A stretch of 64,000 nt of DNA from Paenibacillus sp. H1-7 (GTDB lineage Bacteria; Bacillota; Bacilli; Paenibacillales; NBRC-103111), in the NCBI RefSeq assembly GCF_022354825.1, contig NZ_CP031168.1, forward strand, positions 3,473,501 through 3,537,500. The letters are read 5' to 3'. The translations under genes were made by a program, and so were the position numbers. Shown piece after piece: positions 15,402 to 25,532 of this stretch. Numbering within the stretch: the first letter of the stretch is position 1; every line of letters starts with the position of its first letter. The notes below the pieces were generated by a model. It saw only the letters and a list, made by a program, of their open reading frames with translations, searched no databases and was not told the DNA's origin.

Positions 15402-17324
15402 TTGAATATTGTAACGATTGAGCATTTTTGCAAAAGCTACGGCGACAAAGTATTGTTCGACGACATTTCATTTCAAATTAACGAAAAGCAGCGGATCGGC
15501 CTTGTCGGAGTCAATGGAACCGGAAAATCGTCGCTGCTCAAAGCGATGGCGGGACTCGAATCCGTCGATTCGGGCAAGCTGATTCATTCCAATCACTTCC
15601 GGGTGGAGTACTTGCCGCAAAATCCCGAGTTCGACGGAGAGTCGACCGTGCTGGAGCAGGTGTTTTACGGCGATACGCCGCTCATGCAGGTGCTGCGCGA
15701 TTATGAAGCGGCATTGTCGGAGCTGCAGCTGGCTCCGGAAGACGAGAAGAGACAATCCCGGCTGTTCGCCGTTCAGCAAAGAATGGACGCCATGAATGCA
15801 TGGGAAGCCAATACAACCGCCAAAACGGTATTGACGAAGCTAGGCATTCATGATTTTTCGCAGAAGGTGGGGGTACTCTCCGGCGGCCAGCGCAAAAGGG
15901 TTGCAATGGCTAGGGTGCTGATCCAGCCAGCGGATCTCCTTATTCTCGACGAGCCGACGAACCATATTGACCATGATACGGTCGAATGGCTCGAGGAGTT
16001 TTTGGGGAAATGGAAGAGCGCGCTTCTGCTCGTTACGCACGATCGTTATTTCCTCGACCGCGTAACGAATCGCATTATCGAGCTGGATCACGGCAAGCTG
16101 TACAGCTATGAAGGTAACTATGCGGCATTTCTGGAGAAAAAAGCGGAGCGCCTCGAGCGCGAGGCAGCGGAGGAAGACAAGCGGCAAAACATGCTGCGCC
16201 GGGAGCTTGCCTGGCTGCGTCGCGGAGCGAAAGCACGGACCACGAAGCAAAAAGCGCGCATCGACCGCGTTGTCGAGCTTAGAGACCGCAAAGTCGACGG
16301 ACCTGCAGCCAAGCTGGAGATGGCCCTTGGAGCGAGCCGTTTGGGCAAGAAGGTGATTGAGCTGGAAGGCGTGAGCAAATCGTTCGACGGACGCAAAATG
16401 TTCGATCCGTTCAGCTATATTGTACTTCCGGACGACCGGATCGGGATCATCGGCCCTAACGGGAGCGGCAAGTCGACGATGCTCAACTTGATAGCCGGCA
16501 GACTGCAGCCGGATGAAGGCACGATAGACGTCGGAACGACCGTCAAGCTAGCGTATTATACGCAGGAAAATGTAGAAATGGACCCTAAGCAGCGGGTCAT
16601 CGAATATATCAAGGACGCGGCGGAAGTGATCCGCCTGGCTAACGGAGAAGCTGTGACGGCGGCGCAAATGCTGGAGCGCTTCCTGTTCTCCCCGGCGCTG
16701 CAGTGGACCCCGATCGGCAAGCTGTCCGGCGGTGAGCGCAGACGACTGTACTTGCTGCGCACGCTGATGGGCGAACCGAACGTGCTGCTGCTCGACGAGC
16801 CGACGAACGATCTCGACATCCAAACGCTGACGATTTTGGAAGAGTACTTGGAAGACTTCCCGGGTGCGGTCATTACGGTATCCCACGACCGGTACTTTTT
16901 GGACCGTACGGCGGACCATTTGTTTGCATTTGAAGGCGGAGGGCATATCCGCCACTTTTTCGGAAACTACACGGAGTATATGGAAGCCGTTAAACAAGAG
17001 GAGCAGGCGGAAGCGAACGACCGCAAGCTGCAGGCACCATCTGCCCAGTCCACCGTGGAAGCGCCGGAGCGAAGAGAAACGGCGAGAGCTCGCAAGCTTT
17101 CCTTTAAGGATCAGAAGGAATGGGATGAGATCGAAGGCAAAATTGCAGCGATTGAGGAGCGTCTTGCCACAGTTAAATCGGAGATTGAACGGGCGGGCAG
17201 CGACTATGGCAAGGTTCAGGAGCTGTACGTGGAAGAGCAGAAGCTCACCGAGCAGCTTGAGCAAACGATGGATCGTTGGGCGGAGCTGTCTGAACTGGTG
17301 GAGCAAATTTCGGCAGGCAAATAG
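15402..17324 (+). CDS. ABC-F ATPase, Uup-like
   Basis: 640 residues, TTG start at 15402. Two ABC domains: the first with GVNGTGKSSL near 38 and LSGGQRKRVAMA near 160, the second with GPNGSGKSTM near 354 and LSGGERRRLYLL near 440. They are joined by a basic linker (about 245-310) that would enter the ribosome, and followed by a C-terminal coiled coil (about 560-635). No membrane segments. The C-terminal coiled coil matches Uup-type members, which act in translation or DNA-linked stress rather than transport. Confidence 0.88.
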   Translation: MNIVTIEHFCKSYGDKVLFDDISFQINEKQRIGLVGVNGTGKSSLLKAMAGLESVDSGKLIHSNHFRVEYLPQNPEFDGESTVLEQVFYGDTPLMQVLRDYEAALSELQLAPEDEKRQSRLFAVQQRMDAMNAWEANTTAKTVLTKLGIHDFSQKVGVLSGGQRKRVAMARVLIQPADLLILDEPTNHIDHDTVEWLEEFLGKWKSALLLVTHDRYFLDRVTNRIIELDHGKLYSYEGNYAAFLEKKAERLEREAAEEDKRQNMLRRELAWLRRGAKARTTKQKARIDRVVELRDRKVDGPAAKLEMALGASRLGKKVIELEGVSKSFDGRKMFDPFSYIVLPDDRIGIIGPNGSGKSTMLNLIAGRLQPDEGTIDVGTTVKLAYYTQENVEMDPKQRVIEYIKDAAEVIRLANGEAVTAAQMLERFLFSPALQWTPIGKLSGGERRRLYLLRTLMGEPNVLLLDEPTNDLDIQTLTILEEYLEDFPGAVITVSHDRYFLDRTADHLFAFEGGGHIRHFFGNYTEYMEAVKQEEQAEANDRKLQAPSAQSTVEAPERRETARARKLSFKDQKEWDEIEGKIAAIEERLATVKSEIERAGSDYGKVQELYVEEQKLTEQLEQTMDRWAELSELVEQISAGK

Positions 17325-17404
17325 ACAGGACGGTACTTAAGCTCATGCCCGGCGCATGCTCCATAGCATTTTTTGCAATGTAATGGGAAATGCCAGCCGG
17401 TTTG

Positions 17405-17413
17405 TGGTATAAT
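17405..17413 (+). promoter_or_regulatory. Extended -10 promoter for the second ABC-F gene
   Basis: TGG followed by TATAAT (17408-17413) is a perfect extended -10. The -35 region is weak (GGGAAA at the right distance). The coding start lies 59 bases downstream. Confidence 0.5.
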
Positions 17414-17462
17414 CTGTGATTGGAAGCTTTGAGGGCGTTATCGTACTAAAATGAGAGAGTAG

Positions 17463-19085
<1,623 letters not shown>

Positions 19086-19096
19086 ATGAAATGAAA

Positions 19097-19131
19097 AAGG
19101 ATGAGCTTCAATATAAGCTCATCCTTCTTTT
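19097..19131 (+). terminator. Terminator after the YkpA-like gene
   Basis: AAGGATGAGCTT (19097-19108) pairs perfectly with AAGCTCATCCTT (19115-19126), followed by CTTTT. Confidence 0.85.
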
Positions 19132-19184
19132 CGATGTAAAAAGGTATCTTTGTGGCGAAGCAAAACGTTCCGCCTAAGGCCCGC

Positions 19185-19394
19185 TTAGCTCCCGCCGGTA
19201 CGGCGACGCTGATTGTTAGGCTTTTTATTGTTTTGGCTTCTCATCACAGCGCTGTTGCCGCCGCGCAGTTGTGGGTTCGCTTTTGCATCGTGCTGCTCTT
19301 GCTTCTTCTGGGCAAGCTTGTTTTTAATAGCGTCAGCCAGGCTGACCTTCTTAGGCTCTTGTCCGGATTCGACGTTCTGATTCTCGTCAGACAT
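19185..19394 (-). CDS. Small basic hydrophilic protein
   Basis: 69 residues from ATG 19394 behind AAGGAAGGTG. The first half is acidic to neutral with VSLADAIKNKLAQKKQEQ, a likely helix; the second half is rich in Arg, Asn and Gln and ends in NNQRRRTGGS. The frame is open further upstream, but this start has the ribosome site. Family not recognised; the composition suggests a nucleic-acid-binding or disordered protein. Confidence 0.55.
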   Translation of the reverse strand: MSDENQNVESGQEPKKVSLADAIKNKLAQKKQEQHDAKANPQLRGGNSAVMRSQNNKKPNNQRRRTGGS

Positions 19395-19500
19395 TGATGT
19401 AACACCTTCCTTGAATTGGATGATTTCATTGTACTGATTTGTCCCATAGGAAGCAAGTGAAAAATATAATATAATCAACTTACCAGATATGAGGAGCGTT

Positions 19501-20019
19501 ATGTTCGACCCTACGATTTTTGACAATTTAAAGGTAGTATTTGAAGGCGCCATGTATGACTTGGACCTCGGAGGATCGGTGCAAATCGTGAATCGGCTCG
19601 ACAGGGTGGAGCTGTCTACGATGTCCCGCAGCTTCAGCATGGAAGCGGTAAGACGTCCGGGCGGAGTAGTGAAGGGCAGCTTTGTATTAACCGCATCGTT
19701 GGCGGATTTGTCGGCGGAGCTGCTGGCGGAGCCGGGGAAACAGCCAGGCTGCAGTCTTGAGCTTGCCTTCACGTTTCCCGTCAGCGATATAGACAAGGAT
19801 TGTGCCGAAGCGGAACAGCTGATGCGCTCCATTTGGGGCGAAGGGCCGGTCATCCGGCAGACGGTGCATACGGCTTACGGCGAGCAGCCGAGACAGCTCC
19901 GTAATCATCTGACCGTTCATTTTGTCAGGAAGCTCGACGAACGGCAAATCGAGGATATTCCCAGCTTGCTGGAGCATATGGAATCCAGTATGGAGCAGCT
20001 GGATCAATCTTTCAGGTAA
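19501..20019 (+). CDS. Hypothetical protein
   Basis: 172 residues from ATG 19501, behind GAGGAG. An in-frame ATG at 19489 has no ribosome site. The sequence is acidic, without signal peptide or membrane segments, with an alpha/beta pattern and the C-terminal helix IEDIPSLLEHMESSMEQL. Family not recognised. It is followed by a thioredoxin-like gene, kapB and a two-component pair, all on the same strand, which suggests one transcript. Confidence 0.6.
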   Translation: MFDPTIFDNLKVVFEGAMYDLDLGGSVQIVNRLDRVELSTMSRSFSMEAVRRPGGVVKGSFVLTASLADLSAELLAEPGKQPGCSLELAFTFPVSDIDKDCAEAEQLMRSIWGEGPVIRQTVHTAYGEQPRQLRNHLTVHFVRKLDERQIEDIPSLLEHMESSMEQLDQSFR

Positions 20020-20098
20020 TTTGCGCATAAGGCCGGGGCAAAAGAAGCCGGTCATCGCGACGGATTCGGTATCGTCAGAGGAAAAAGGGGGGCCGGCT

Positions 20099-20410
20099 GT
20101 GGAAGATTGGACGGAACAACAGGTGAAGCAGCTGTCAGCTCATCCTGGCAAGCGAATGTTTATTTATTTTTATACCCCCATGTGCGGAACCTGCAAAGTA
20201 ACGGAGCGAATGCTGCAGGTAATTTTGGCTATGAAGCCAGAGCTTCCTATCGTTAAGTGCAACATTAATTTCAGCCCCGACCTTGCGCAGCGCTGGCAGC
20301 TGGAGAGCGTTCCCTGCATTGCCTACGTTGTAGATGGGGAAGCGGCGGATAAACGGTATAGAATGCAATCCGTAGACGATCTGCTCCGATGGTTCCAGCA
20401 CAAGGAGTAG
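20099..20410 (+). CDS. Thioredoxin-like protein
   Basis: 103 residues from GTG 20099, behind AAGGGGGG. The frame runs open upstream but lacks a credible start there. Active-site motif CGTC follows the strand MFIYFYTPM. The cis-Pro loop appears as ESVPCIAYV, and the C-terminal helix as VDDLLRWFQ. This is the YtpP-like small thioredoxin fold, probably a cytoplasmic thiol-disulfide reductant. The Thr in CGTC differs from the Pro of classic CGPC thioredoxins. Confidence 0.85.
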   Translation: MEDWTEQQVKQLSAHPGKRMFIYFYTPMCGTCKVTERMLQVILAMKPELPIVKCNINFSPDLAQRWQLESVPCIAYVVDGEAADKRYRMQSVDDLLRWFQHKE

Positions 20411-20435
20411 CACAATTCGACAAGGAGGAATAACT

Positions 20436-20819
20436 ATGAATCATAGCTTCGAGATCGGCAGCATCGTGTCAGCCGAATATAAGACCGGGGAGTACGTAGG
20501 TGAGGTAGTGGAGCTGACCTCGTCATCCAAAGCGGCTGTTAAAATTTTGGCGGTCCGGAAGCATCCGACCCAAGGCGATTTGCACAATCCGATGAACCCG
20601 AACGTTGCCTTTTTTCACCAGCGCCGTGCGCTTGCGTTCCAGGAAATCGCGTTGATGCCGTTGTATACGATCAAACCATTCCACGGAACGGTTCCGGAAT
20701 ATAAAGCGTCCTTGGAACAAGCTCTTTTGTCTGAAATTCAAGGGCTCAAGCAAACGATTCAATGGGCGGAACGCAGCGTTCAGGAGCTGGAGCAATTGAA
20801 GAAGGATTACGCCCAGTAG
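20436..20819 (+). CDS. kapB: Kinase-associated protein KapB
   Basis: 127 residues, ATG behind AAGGAGG. The N-terminal part, EIGSIVSAEYKTGEYVGEVVE with HPTQGDLHNP, matches the KapB barrel domain. The C-terminus is a coiled-coil helix (LEQALLSEIQGLKQTIQWAERSVQELEQL). In Bacillus subtilis KapB supports KinB signalling into the sporulation phosphorelay. It lacks a lipobox. The gene sits 39 bases before a membrane histidine kinase, which could be its partner here. Confidence 0.82.
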   Translation: MNHSFEIGSIVSAEYKTGEYVGEVVELTSSSKAAVKILAVRKHPTQGDLHNPMNPNVAFFHQRRALAFQEIALMPLYTIKPFHGTVPEYKASLEQALLSEIQGLKQTIQWAERSVQELEQLKKDYAQ

Positions 20820-20858
20820 CAAGACGATAATCAAGACGGAACTGGAGAGTCGGCTTCG

Positions 20859-22229
20859 ATGATGTTTGTTCTTATTGGGTTATGGACGATCGGGCTTCTG
20901 CTTATAGTGACGGACCCGAAACGGCGAACGACCCGTTGGATCGCTTCCATTGCGTTTACCGGGGGCTCCGGAGGCTTATCGGCGGTCATTGACGACACTC
21001 TTAAGCCTCTTTTTTACGATAAGGGATGGCTAACGGAGCCTGTTGCCAAGATTCTCATCCAGATTGAAACTACCTGCTCGCTCATTTGCTATTACGGGCT
21101 GCCCTATACGTTTCTGATGTTCACGATTGTGTATCATCCGAATTATGCCGTATGGTCCTCGCGGAAAACCTGGGTTCCCTGGGCGCTATTGGTTCCAGTA
21201 CTCCTATCCTTCGGCTTTGATCCCGTTAAGGACGACCCTATCCCGTACCGCTATGTTACCTTGTGGACGACGCCCTATATTATGGCGGGTATCGCGATCT
21301 TGGTGCATGCGACGTTGAAGGAGCGCAACACTTTTTTTCGCAAGCACAGGATACTGACCACATTAGCCGCGGCGCCCACTTTGTTTTTTGCCTTATTTAC
21401 CTTATATGTGCTGCCTACTTTTTTCGGACTTTATGAAATGTGGCGCTACAATTCGTGGCTGATCGGGTTTACGCTGGCTGTCATCTTGATTTCCAGCTTC
21501 CGTTACGGCTTTATGGGCTTGCAAATCTCGATTCAAAATCAAAAGCTCGATTATACGTTGAGAGCGATCACTTCAGGAACGGCCATCTTGAATCATGCGA
21601 TCAAGAATGATGTAGGCAAAATTCGGCTGTTCAGCGAAAAAATCCAGTCCGAGGCGGATCAGCCCGATCCGCACCAGCTTCGTGACGATATTCGGGTCAT
21701 TATTACCGCTTCTCAGCATATATACGATATGATCTACCGGATTCAAGGGCAGACGCAGGATGTGGAGCTGCATCCAGACAATGTTCACCTGGATCAGCTA
21801 TTGGAGCAATGCGTAGCGACGCTGCTGCCGGCAATGAATGAGATCGAGGTTGAACGGGACTTCCGCTACACCGGAACGATATGGGGCGATAAAGCGCAGC
21901 TGGCCGAGGTGTTCACCAACGTCCTTACCAATGCTGTAGAAGCTATGCCAGGCGGAGGGCTGCTGACCGTCAAGCTGACGGAAACCAAACGCAATATTAC
22001 GGTGGAAATCAAGGATACGGGCATCGGTATGGATAAAAAGCAGCTGAAGCAGGTGTTCGATCCTTTCTATACGACCAAGGGCGGCAAGAAATTCAATTTC
22101 GGCCTGGGGATGTCTTATTGCTATCACGTCATTCAGAAGCACAAAGGGTCTATGCATATTCACAGCAAGCCGGGCGAAGGCACAGCGGTGTTTATTAACT
22201 TTTCCAAAAAAGAGAGGGGGAAACGCTAA
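20859..22229 (+). CDS. Membrane sensor histidine kinase
   Basis: 456 residues, ATG at 20859 (a second ATG follows at 20862). Six or seven membrane segments fill residues 1-220. A dimerisation helix follows with His246 in ILNHAIKNDVGKI, then an HATPase domain with the N box NVLTNAVEAMPGG, DTGIGMDKK and FGLGMSYC. The multi-helix sensor and short cytoplasmic kinase resemble LytS/AgrC-like or KinB-like sensors. The gene is fused in translation to a response regulator (stop then start with no gap) and follows kapB. The signal sensed is unknown. Confidence 0.85.
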   Translation: MMFVLIGLWTIGLLLIVTDPKRRTTRWIASIAFTGGSGGLSAVIDDTLKPLFYDKGWLTEPVAKILIQIETTCSLICYYGLPYTFLMFTIVYHPNYAVWSSRKTWVPWALLVPVLLSFGFDPVKDDPIPYRYVTLWTTPYIMAGIAILVHATLKERNTFFRKHRILTTLAAAPTLFFALFTLYVLPTFFGLYEMWRYNSWLIGFTLAVILISSFRYGFMGLQISIQNQKLDYTLRAITSGTAILNHAIKNDVGKIRLFSEKIQSEADQPDPHQLRDDIRVIITASQHIYDMIYRIQGQTQDVELHPDNVHLDQLLEQCVATLLPAMNEIEVERDFRYTGTIWGDKAQLAEVFTNVLTNAVEAMPGGGLLTVKLTETKRNITVEIKDTGIGMDKKQLKQVFDPFYTTKGGKKFNFGLGMSYCYHVIQKHKGSMHIHSKPGEGTAVFINFSKKERGKR

Positions 22230-22883
22230 TTGAACCGGATTCGAGTGGTCATCGTTGAGGACGATCAGGATTGGCTGAGGGGATTGTCCAGCTATTTGAA
22301 CAAGCAGGAGGACATCGAAATCGTCGGCACCGCTTCGTCCGGACAAGATGCCGTAAGCCTGCTGGAGCAGGTGGAGGCGGACGTCGTATTGATGGACATT
22401 ATGATGTCGGACAGTCCGGAAGGGATATGGGCTGCGGCCGAGATTGTGCAGTGTACGGGCGCAAGGGTTATCATGCTTACCTCAATGGAAGAGAAGGAGC
22501 TGATCTTCGAGGCGTTCAAGGCGGGAGCCGTCGATTACATGGTAAAATCGAATTTTACGGAAATTCCCCAGTCGATCCGCAGCGCGTACGCCAACCGGAG
22601 CTCGATCTCACCCGGCGCGGCTGCCCAGATGAGGGAGGAATTCCGGCGCCTGAAAAAGCTGGAGCAGGAAATTCGCGTCAAGGAGCTGCGAGATCTGCTG
22701 ACCCCGACGGAAATTCAAGTGCTGGACCTGATTGAAAAAGGATATACGCAAACACAAATTGCGGATAAATTCGTAGTATCCATTCGAACGGTCAAAGTGC
22801 ATGTCGGCAATATATTGCGCAAGCTCGGAGGCAAAAGCAGCAAGGAAGCGGCGCAAAAAGCAAAAGATATGGGTATTTTGTAA
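22230..22883 (+). CDS. Response regulator with LuxR-type HTH
   Basis: 217 residues, TTG start immediately after the kinase stop, behind GAGAGGGGG. Receiver domain has the acidic pair EDD at 10-12 and phospho-acceptor Asp56 in VLMDIMM. The C-terminal HTH (about 150-210) reads LTPTEIQVLDLIEKGYTQTQIADKF with IRTVKVHVGNILRKL, typical of NarL/LuxR regulators. Expected to be phosphorylated by the upstream kinase. Targets are not visible here. Confidence 0.92.
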   Translation: MNRIRVVIVEDDQDWLRGLSSYLNKQEDIEIVGTASSGQDAVSLLEQVEADVVLMDIMMSDSPEGIWAAAEIVQCTGARVIMLTSMEEKELIFEAFKAGAVDYMVKSNFTEIPQSIRSAYANRSSISPGAAAQMREEFRRLKKLEQEIRVKELRDLLTPTEIQVLDLIEKGYTQTQIADKFVVSIRTVKVHVGNILRKLGGKSSKEAAQKAKDMGIL

Positions 22884-22885
22884 CG

Positions 22886-22924
22886 GCGGAACGGTCATCC
22901 ATGACGGTTTTGGCCGTTTTTTTG
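22886..22924 (+). terminator. Probable terminator after the regulator gene
   Basis: AACGG near 22890 can pair with CCGTT before a run of seven T at about 22917-22923. An inner GTCAT-CC-ATGAC stem competes with it. The T run is clear, the stem is only moderate. Confidence 0.5.
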
Positions 22925-23008
22925 TGTATTATCGAATTATTAAGATCGATGGCTCCAAGCATAGAATTGGATAGAATTCAACGTCATAGCTCCGTCAGGT
23001 GGAGGCAT

Positions 23009-23024
23009 TTTACGATAGCGTAAA
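23009..23024. promoter_or_regulatory. Palindromic operator-like site upstream of the dehydrogenase gene
   Basis: TTTACG-ATAG-CGTAAA, a perfect inverted repeat with 6-base arms, about 60 bases before the dehydrogenase start. Could be a repressor site. No matching regulator gene is adjacent. Confidence 0.3.
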
Positions 23025-23084
23025 TCCGCACGCATATGGTATATTTAATGTCGGCTTGACTAGTGACAATGAATGGAGGAACCC

Positions 23085-24164
23085 GTGAACATGAGTGCTG
23101 ACAGCCAGCTTCATATTGGCGTTATCGGGGCCGGAAATATCGGCAACGTGCATATTAATGAGTTTAAGAAACTGCCTGACACGAAGATTACAGGCATCAC
23201 CGACGTTTTTCTGCCTTCCGCAGAAGCCAGAGCGAAAGAACACGGAATTCCTAATGTATATGCGAACTACGAGCAGTTGCTCCAGGATTCGAGTATCGAC
23301 GCGGTAATCGTTGCGGTTCCCAACCAATTTCATGCGGACATTGCAATCCATGCATTGAAGGCTGGGAAGCATGTATTGCTTGAGAAGCCTATGGGGATCA
23401 ATGCTGCAGCCGCAAAGGCGATAGTCCAAGCTCATAAGGAAACCGGCAAAACGCTGATGATTTCACATCAAATGCGCTGGGAGTCGATCAACCAGCAATT
23501 GAAGGAACAGATCGACAAAGGCGCTTTAGGACATATTTATAACGTTAAGACGGGTTGGCTCCGCCGCAAAGGGATCCCGGGCTGGGGCACATGGTTTACG
23601 CAAATGTCCAAATCCGGCGGCGGTCCGTTAATCGATATCGGCGTTCATATGCTCGACTTGTCGCTGCATCTGATGGGCAATCCAAAGCCGGTTTCGGTGT
23701 TCGGAACGACCTATGCGGAGTTTGGACCGAAACGCCGCGGCATCGGAACATGGGGCACGCCGGATTGGAACGGCACCTACGATGTCGAGGATTTGGCTAC
23801 CGCATTGATAAAAATGGATAACGGCAGCACCCTGACACTTGATGTTAGTTGGGCGGCGCATACCGATATGCTGGACAACCAGCCGTATATTTACTTGATG
23901 GGGACGGAAGGCGGAGCTTCGCTTCGCGGCGGCAAAGGGAAGCTGTTCACCGAAGTGTTCGACCGGACAGCCGATGTCGAGCTGACTCAGCCTGCCAACG
24001 ATGCAGGTCCGCGCGTCCGGATGAGCCGTCATTTCGTGGATTGCATCCGGGAAGGCAAAGAACCGCTGACCTCAGGTTTAAGCGGCTTGACGAACAATTT
24101 GGTGCTGGAAGCCATTTATGAATCGTCCCGAACGGGCAACGTCGTAACGTTGGATTGGAATTGA
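23085..24164 (+). CDS. Gfo/Idh/MocA-family NAD(P)-dependent oxidoreductase
   Basis: About 359 residues. GGAGG at 23075-23079 serves GTG 23085 or ATG 23091; both fit. N-terminal Rossmann motif GVIGAGNIGNVH, the family's EKPMGINAAAA loop, and the C-terminal domain with GGGPLIDIGVHMLDL (catalytic Asp/His). These enzymes oxidise sugars, inositols or related polyols. The substrate cannot be read from sequence. It is followed ten bases later by a TRIC-like channel gene. Confidence 0.88.
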   Translation: MNMSADSQLHIGVIGAGNIGNVHINEFKKLPDTKITGITDVFLPSAEARAKEHGIPNVYANYEQLLQDSSIDAVIVAVPNQFHADIAIHALKAGKHVLLEKPMGINAAAAKAIVQAHKETGKTLMISHQMRWESINQQLKEQIDKGALGHIYNVKTGWLRRKGIPGWGTWFTQMSKSGGGPLIDIGVHMLDLSLHLMGNPKPVSVFGTTYAEFGPKRRGIGTWGTPDWNGTYDVEDLATALIKMDNGSTLTLDVSWAAHTDMLDNQPYIYLMGTEGGASLRGGKGKLFTEVFDRTADVELTQPANDAGPRVRMSRHFVDCIREGKEPLTSGLSGLTNNLVLEAIYESSRTGNVVTLDWN

Positions 24165-24174
24165 TGCGCACAAC

Positions 24175-24831
24175 ATGAGCGAGCTACTCGAATTGAATTT
24201 ACAGCTGTTCAGCATAATCGGCACGATAGCTTTTGCCGTTAGCGGCGCCGTAGTCGCCATGGAAGAGGATTACGATGTGCTAGGGGTGTTCGTTCTTGCC
24301 TTGGTAACGGCGTTCGGTGGGGGCGTCGTCCGAAATCTGCTCATCGGGATTCCGGTGACGACCTTGTGGGAGCAGGGCTTATACTTGAAGACCGCGCTGA
24401 TTGCGGCGGCGCTAGTGTTCATCGTACCTACAAGCTGGATCAAGCGCTGGAAGACTTGGGAATCGCTGTTCGACGCGATTGGGCTGGCCGCCTTTTCCAT
24501 ACAGGGAGCCTTATATGCGACGAATATGAACTCGCCTATCAGTGCGGTTATCGTTGCGGCGGTCATGACGGGAATCGGCGGAGGTATTATCCGCGATGTG
24601 CTCGCCGGTCGCAAGCCGCTTGTGCTGCGCGATGAAATATACGCCGTATGGGGCATGCTGGCAGGCCTTCTGATAGCGCTCGGATGGTTCCAGGGATCTT
24701 ATCCGTTGTTAGTTTTATTTGTGTTGATCGTTGTGCTGCGTATGCTTTCCGTTGTATTTAAATGGCGTTTGCCGCGGCGCTCGCTTCGTTTGGCGGATGA
24801 GACCGTAACTCCGGCCAAATGGCACGGGTAA
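24175..24831 (+). CDS. TRIC-family (UPF0126) cation channel protein
   Basis: 218 residues, ATG 24175. Seven membrane segments in two related halves, with the repeated glycine motif of the family: AVSGAVVA and FGGGVVRNLLIG in the first half, AFSIQGALYA and GIGGGIIRDVLAG in the second. Prokaryotic TRIC proteins form trimers that conduct potassium and other monovalent cations. C-terminus basic and cytoplasmic. Confidence 0.92.
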   Translation: MSELLELNLQLFSIIGTIAFAVSGAVVAMEEDYDVLGVFVLALVTAFGGGVVRNLLIGIPVTTLWEQGLYLKTALIAAALVFIVPTSWIKRWKTWESLFDAIGLAAFSIQGALYATNMNSPISAVIVAAVMTGIGGGIIRDVLAGRKPLVLRDEIYAVWGMLAGLLIALGWFQGSYPLLVLFVLIVVLRMLSVVFKWRLPRRSLRLADETVTPAKWHG

Positions 24832-24858
24832 CCGCAGGCAATTCAATAGGAGTGAATG

Positions 24859-25362
24859 ATGATGGTCATGTCGTTCGTTGAAATGAGACGAATTCCTTCC
24901 GATTGGCTCCAGGAGCGGCTGGAGACGGTCAAGCCGTTGAAAGAAGAGGCGCTGGAAATGTATGAGGTCGCCAAAGATAAATTGACCGGGGAGCATTATT
25001 TGCACTATGCTTACCTGCATAAGCAGATTGCCGCTGTCGGACCGGAGAGCAACGGGGAAGAAACGTTTCACCATTTAATGCCTCTGACAAGCGACGATGT
25101 TCTCGGCTTGGTATTCGGTGAGCAATCCTACGAGTATCCGGAGAACTGGTCGCAATCGTTTTTGCGCAATGGTCCGGACGGCGATTACGTATGGTTCGAC
25201 CCGTCCTATACCGATCAGGAAGCGGAGAGCGAGGAGATGGGTGTGAACCTGCAGGAGCAGCTGCTCCGGTTCAAGCAGTCGTCGGACCGGTCGGAAGAAG
25301 CCGTTCGTAAGCTGTTGGAGGAGCTCGACCGGACATTAGGGAAAGACGATAACGGATCATAA
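24859..25362 (+). CDS. Hypothetical protein, acidic
   Basis: 167 residues. Three ATG codons (24856, 24859, 24862) lie behind TAGGAG; 24859 or 24862 has the better spacing. No membrane segment or signal peptide. N-terminal helices, a middle section with HHLMPLTSDDVLGLVFGEQ, and an acidic helical C-terminus (SEEAVRKLLEELDRTL). Family not recognised. A terminator follows, so the transcript that may begin at the dehydrogenase ends here. Confidence 0.6.
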   Translation: MMVMSFVEMRRIPSDWLQERLETVKPLKEEALEMYEVAKDKLTGEHYLHYAYLHKQIAAVGPESNGEETFHHLMPLTSDDVLGLVFGEQSYEYPENWSQSFLRNGPDGDYVWFDPSYTDQEAESEEMGVNLQEQLLRFKQSSDRSEEAVRKLLEELDRTLGKDDNGS

Positions 25363-25374
25363 AAGCAAAAGAGG

Positions 25375-25414
25375 GAGCCCGGCTGATGCTGTCATGCATG
25401 CGGGTTCTTTTTTT
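25375..25414 (+). terminator. Terminator after the hypothetical gene
   Basis: GAGCCCG (25375-25381) pairs with CGGGTTC (25401-25407) with one G-T pair, followed by seven T. Confidence 0.75.
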
Positions 25415-25488
25415 GTGCAGAGTAACAGCTCCAACCGAAGGAATGGCTGAACTTCGTTCAGGGCAAGCGTATATTTTCCTGCTCATAA

Positions 25489-25513
25489 CTCATCCTAACC
25501 ATAGAAGGATGAG
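25489..25513 (+). promoter_or_regulatory. Inverted repeat in the leader of the spore lipoprotein gene
   Basis: CTCATCCT (25489-25496) and AGGATGAG (25506-25513) form a perfect 8-bp stem ending eight bases before the ribosome site. It could affect translation or bind a regulator. Confidence 0.35.
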
Positions 25514-25532
25514 ACATTTGAGGAGGTTCACC

